Shown here: piece after piece, positions 62,878 to 64,000 of the stretch
Layout: each line of letters starts with the position of its first letter
How positions within the stretch are numbered: position 1 is the first letter of the stretch
Assembly: GCA_934725855.1 (NCBI GenBank)
Contig: CAKVCL010000004.1
Coordinates: 62,001-126,000 of the forward strand
Source of the DNA: an uncultured Cellulosilyticum sp.
GTDB lineage: Bacteria > Bacillota > Clostridia > Lachnospirales > Cellulosilyticaceae
Reading direction: 5' to 3'
DNA: 64,000 nucleotides
Translations under genes and position numbers: made by a program
The notes under the pieces: model-generated
Databases searched by the model: none
What the model was told of the DNA's origin: nothing
Seen by the model: only the letters and a program-made list of their open reading frames with translations

Positions 62878-64000
62878 CTAATTACTAACTTCTTTCTTAT
62901 TTGCTTTACTGTCTTGTTTATTATCTTGTTTATTATCTTCCTTGTTGTTTTCTTTGTTTTCCTTATCTTCTTGGTTATCCTTTTTGTTATCTTTATCTTC
63001 TCGCTCTTCTTTGCTTTCGGCGACTTCTTTAAAATTTTCTTCAATGAGCTTATTAACCTTGTCTTCATTCATCTTAAAATCAGGCATAAGCTTCTTAATC
63101 ACTTCTGGATTTACAGTTTGAGTAGAAAAGGTTTGCTGGAGCTTGTGGTTTTGCTGATAGAAGTAAACGCTTAAACCGCCTCCTATTATGGCACCTGTAA
63201 GAATAATCATACCAAACACTAGTGCCAAATGTTTACTTAGCCATTTTATGCCTGCTGGTTTTAATGCATCGATTACTTTTTCACCTAATGCTTTTGTTTT
63301 GGCTTGCATCCCTAATTTATTTTTAATCATTTCTTTATCAGGCTTCTCACCTTTTTGCTTACAAGTCATGAAAAACTGTACGACTTCTTTATCAAACTTT
63401 TCCTTATCTATGTACATTTCTTGACCTTTAGCCCAAATGATAAAATCCAGTAAGGTTTCTTTATTGACTTGATTTAAATAAACTAGTACTTTTTTTAGAT
63501 TCAATTTATAATCATAGCTACCTGAACTTCTTTCTAAAAAGGCATACACCAGCATATAAAAATCTTCTTTTTTAACTTGTTTCTGGTTGAATTTCTTAAT
63601 AAGCTCTTGAACCTTTGTATTAACCTGTATTTTTCTTGGGCTCATATAACTTAAATCGGTTTTTAAGTTTTGGTAATCTTTAATCACTTCATAGTTTGAT
63701 AATGCATAGCTTCTACTAAACTTTAAATTACAAAGCGTTTGTTCATTTTCTATATCACTTAATGCCATGCGTTCTAAGAAATAATGTTCCCCACCTTCTA
63801 ATAGGTTGGTATATAATTCGCTTTTATGGCGTGCACACCATTTTTGAAGCTTGTCTAAAAAGCTTAAAAGACCTTTGGCATTTTTCATGCAGGTGCAAAA
63901 TGTATCATAGACAAGCTGAACATAATAGTGGTCTCTTACTAAGACAGACTCAATCTCTTCAAATTTTGCCATTTGCTCAATCAGCTCTTCTAATGTTTTT
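62878..64000 (-). CDS. hypothetical membrane protein with Asp/Lys/Asn-rich tail (N-terminus beyond window)
   Basis: At least 373 residues. The frame stays open through 64000 (preceding residues KTLEELIEQ), so the ATG at 63972 is probably internal. A soluble helical part of about 240 residues with several cysteines is followed by one membrane helix (about 248-270 counting from that ATG). Then comes a 95-residue tail, of which the last 45 are low-complexity Glu/Lys/Asp/Asn. Topology is probably N-in. Family not recognised. It resembles the 326-aa protein at the left end only in having a charged Asn-rich tail. Confidence 0.65.
   Translation of the reverse strand, partial: KTLEELIEQMAKFEEIESVLVRDHYYVQLVYDTFCTCMKNAKGLLSFLDKLQKWCARHKSELYTNLLEGGEHYFLERMALSDIENEQTLCNLKFSRSYALSNYEVIKDYQNLKTDLSYMSPRKIQVNTKVQELIKKFNQKQVKKEDFYMLVYAFLERSSGSYDYKLNLKKVLVYLNQVNKETLLDFIIWAKGQEMYIDKEKFDKEVVQFFMTCKQKGEKPDKEMIKNKLGMQAKTKALGEKVIDALKPAGIKWLSKHLALVFGMIILTGAIIGGGLSVYFYQQNHKLQQTFSTQTVNPEVIKKLMPDFKMNEDKVNKLIEENFKEVAESKEEREDKDNKKDNQEDKENKENNKEDNKQDNKQDSKANKKEVSN

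Noticed and set aside
1..64000. CRISPR arrays, rRNA genes, replication origin, prophage or complete insertion sequences
   Set aside because: No regularly spaced repeats, rRNA segments, DnaA-box clusters, phage structural genes or transposases were seen.

Overview
The window looks like chromosomal DNA from a low-GC, spore-forming anaerobic Firmicute of the class Clostridia. The evidence is AT-rich composition, strong purine-rich Shine-Dalgarno sites, consensus sigma-A promoters with 17-bp spacers, two T-box leaders, a SpoVB-family flippase, an NfnAB-type bifurcating oxidoreductase pair, ATP-type PEP carboxykinase and an iron alcohol dehydrogenase. A Lachnospirales/Cellulosilyticum-like host is my guess, not something I could test. 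Most genes are on the minus strand.

Layout. 1-3526 (minus): start of an operon that runs off the left edge. It encodes an unrecognised 326-aa protein, a YbjN/secretion-chaperone-like protein and a tandem-AAA ATPase of the kind found with contractile injection systems. 3854-8425: acyl-CoA-ligase-like enzyme, trmB and a dCache chemoreceptor. 8630-15712: complete trpEGDCFBA operon under a Trp-specific (UGG) T-box. 15758-19919: orphan cytoplasmic PAS/GAF histidine kinase and a repeat-containing protein. 20008-23823: aroE, ridA, then aroF-pheA. Upstream of aroF-pheA I find an unlisted 43-codon leader ORF packed with Phe/Tyr/Trp codons, a perfect consensus promoter, a terminator, and a 13-bp alternative pairing: a classical ribosome-mediated attenuator. 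23890-27483: rsmA and an amino-acid ABC importer whose leader contains a terminator-like hairpin. 27523-34390: ABC exporter, G5/3D cell-wall protein, tatD, a nucleotidase, a cyclase-family protein and a DUF606 transporter pair.

34455-38503: a MATE transporter with its own promoter and a structured leader able to trade pairing with the Shine-Dalgarno site, then metG with a Met T-box. 38604-46579: dipeptidase, small hypothetical proteins, a glycosyltransferase/flippase/cyclopropane-synthase operon and a SpoVB-like flippase. 46676-54535: pckA, DUF1836 protein, hemolysin III homologue, nfnAB, iron alcohol dehydrogenase and cold-shock protein. 54739-57778: thyA-dfrA, a 115-bp fold-back element and lemA-TPM. 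57977-64000: DEAD-box helicase, MBL-fold hydrolase with WYL regulator, a frameshifted gene relic, a flavin-split-barrel protein, tRNA-Leu(UAG), and a membrane protein cut by the right edge.

The most notable content is regulatory. Aromatic amino-acid synthesis is controlled at two nearby points by two different RNA mechanisms: T-box sensing of tRNA-Trp for trp, and leader-peptide translation for aroF-pheA. The MATE leader is a second candidate RNA switch that I could not assign to a known class. ORFs whose upstream codons lack a ribosome-binding site were re-started at an internal start preceded by one; this is noted per gene.
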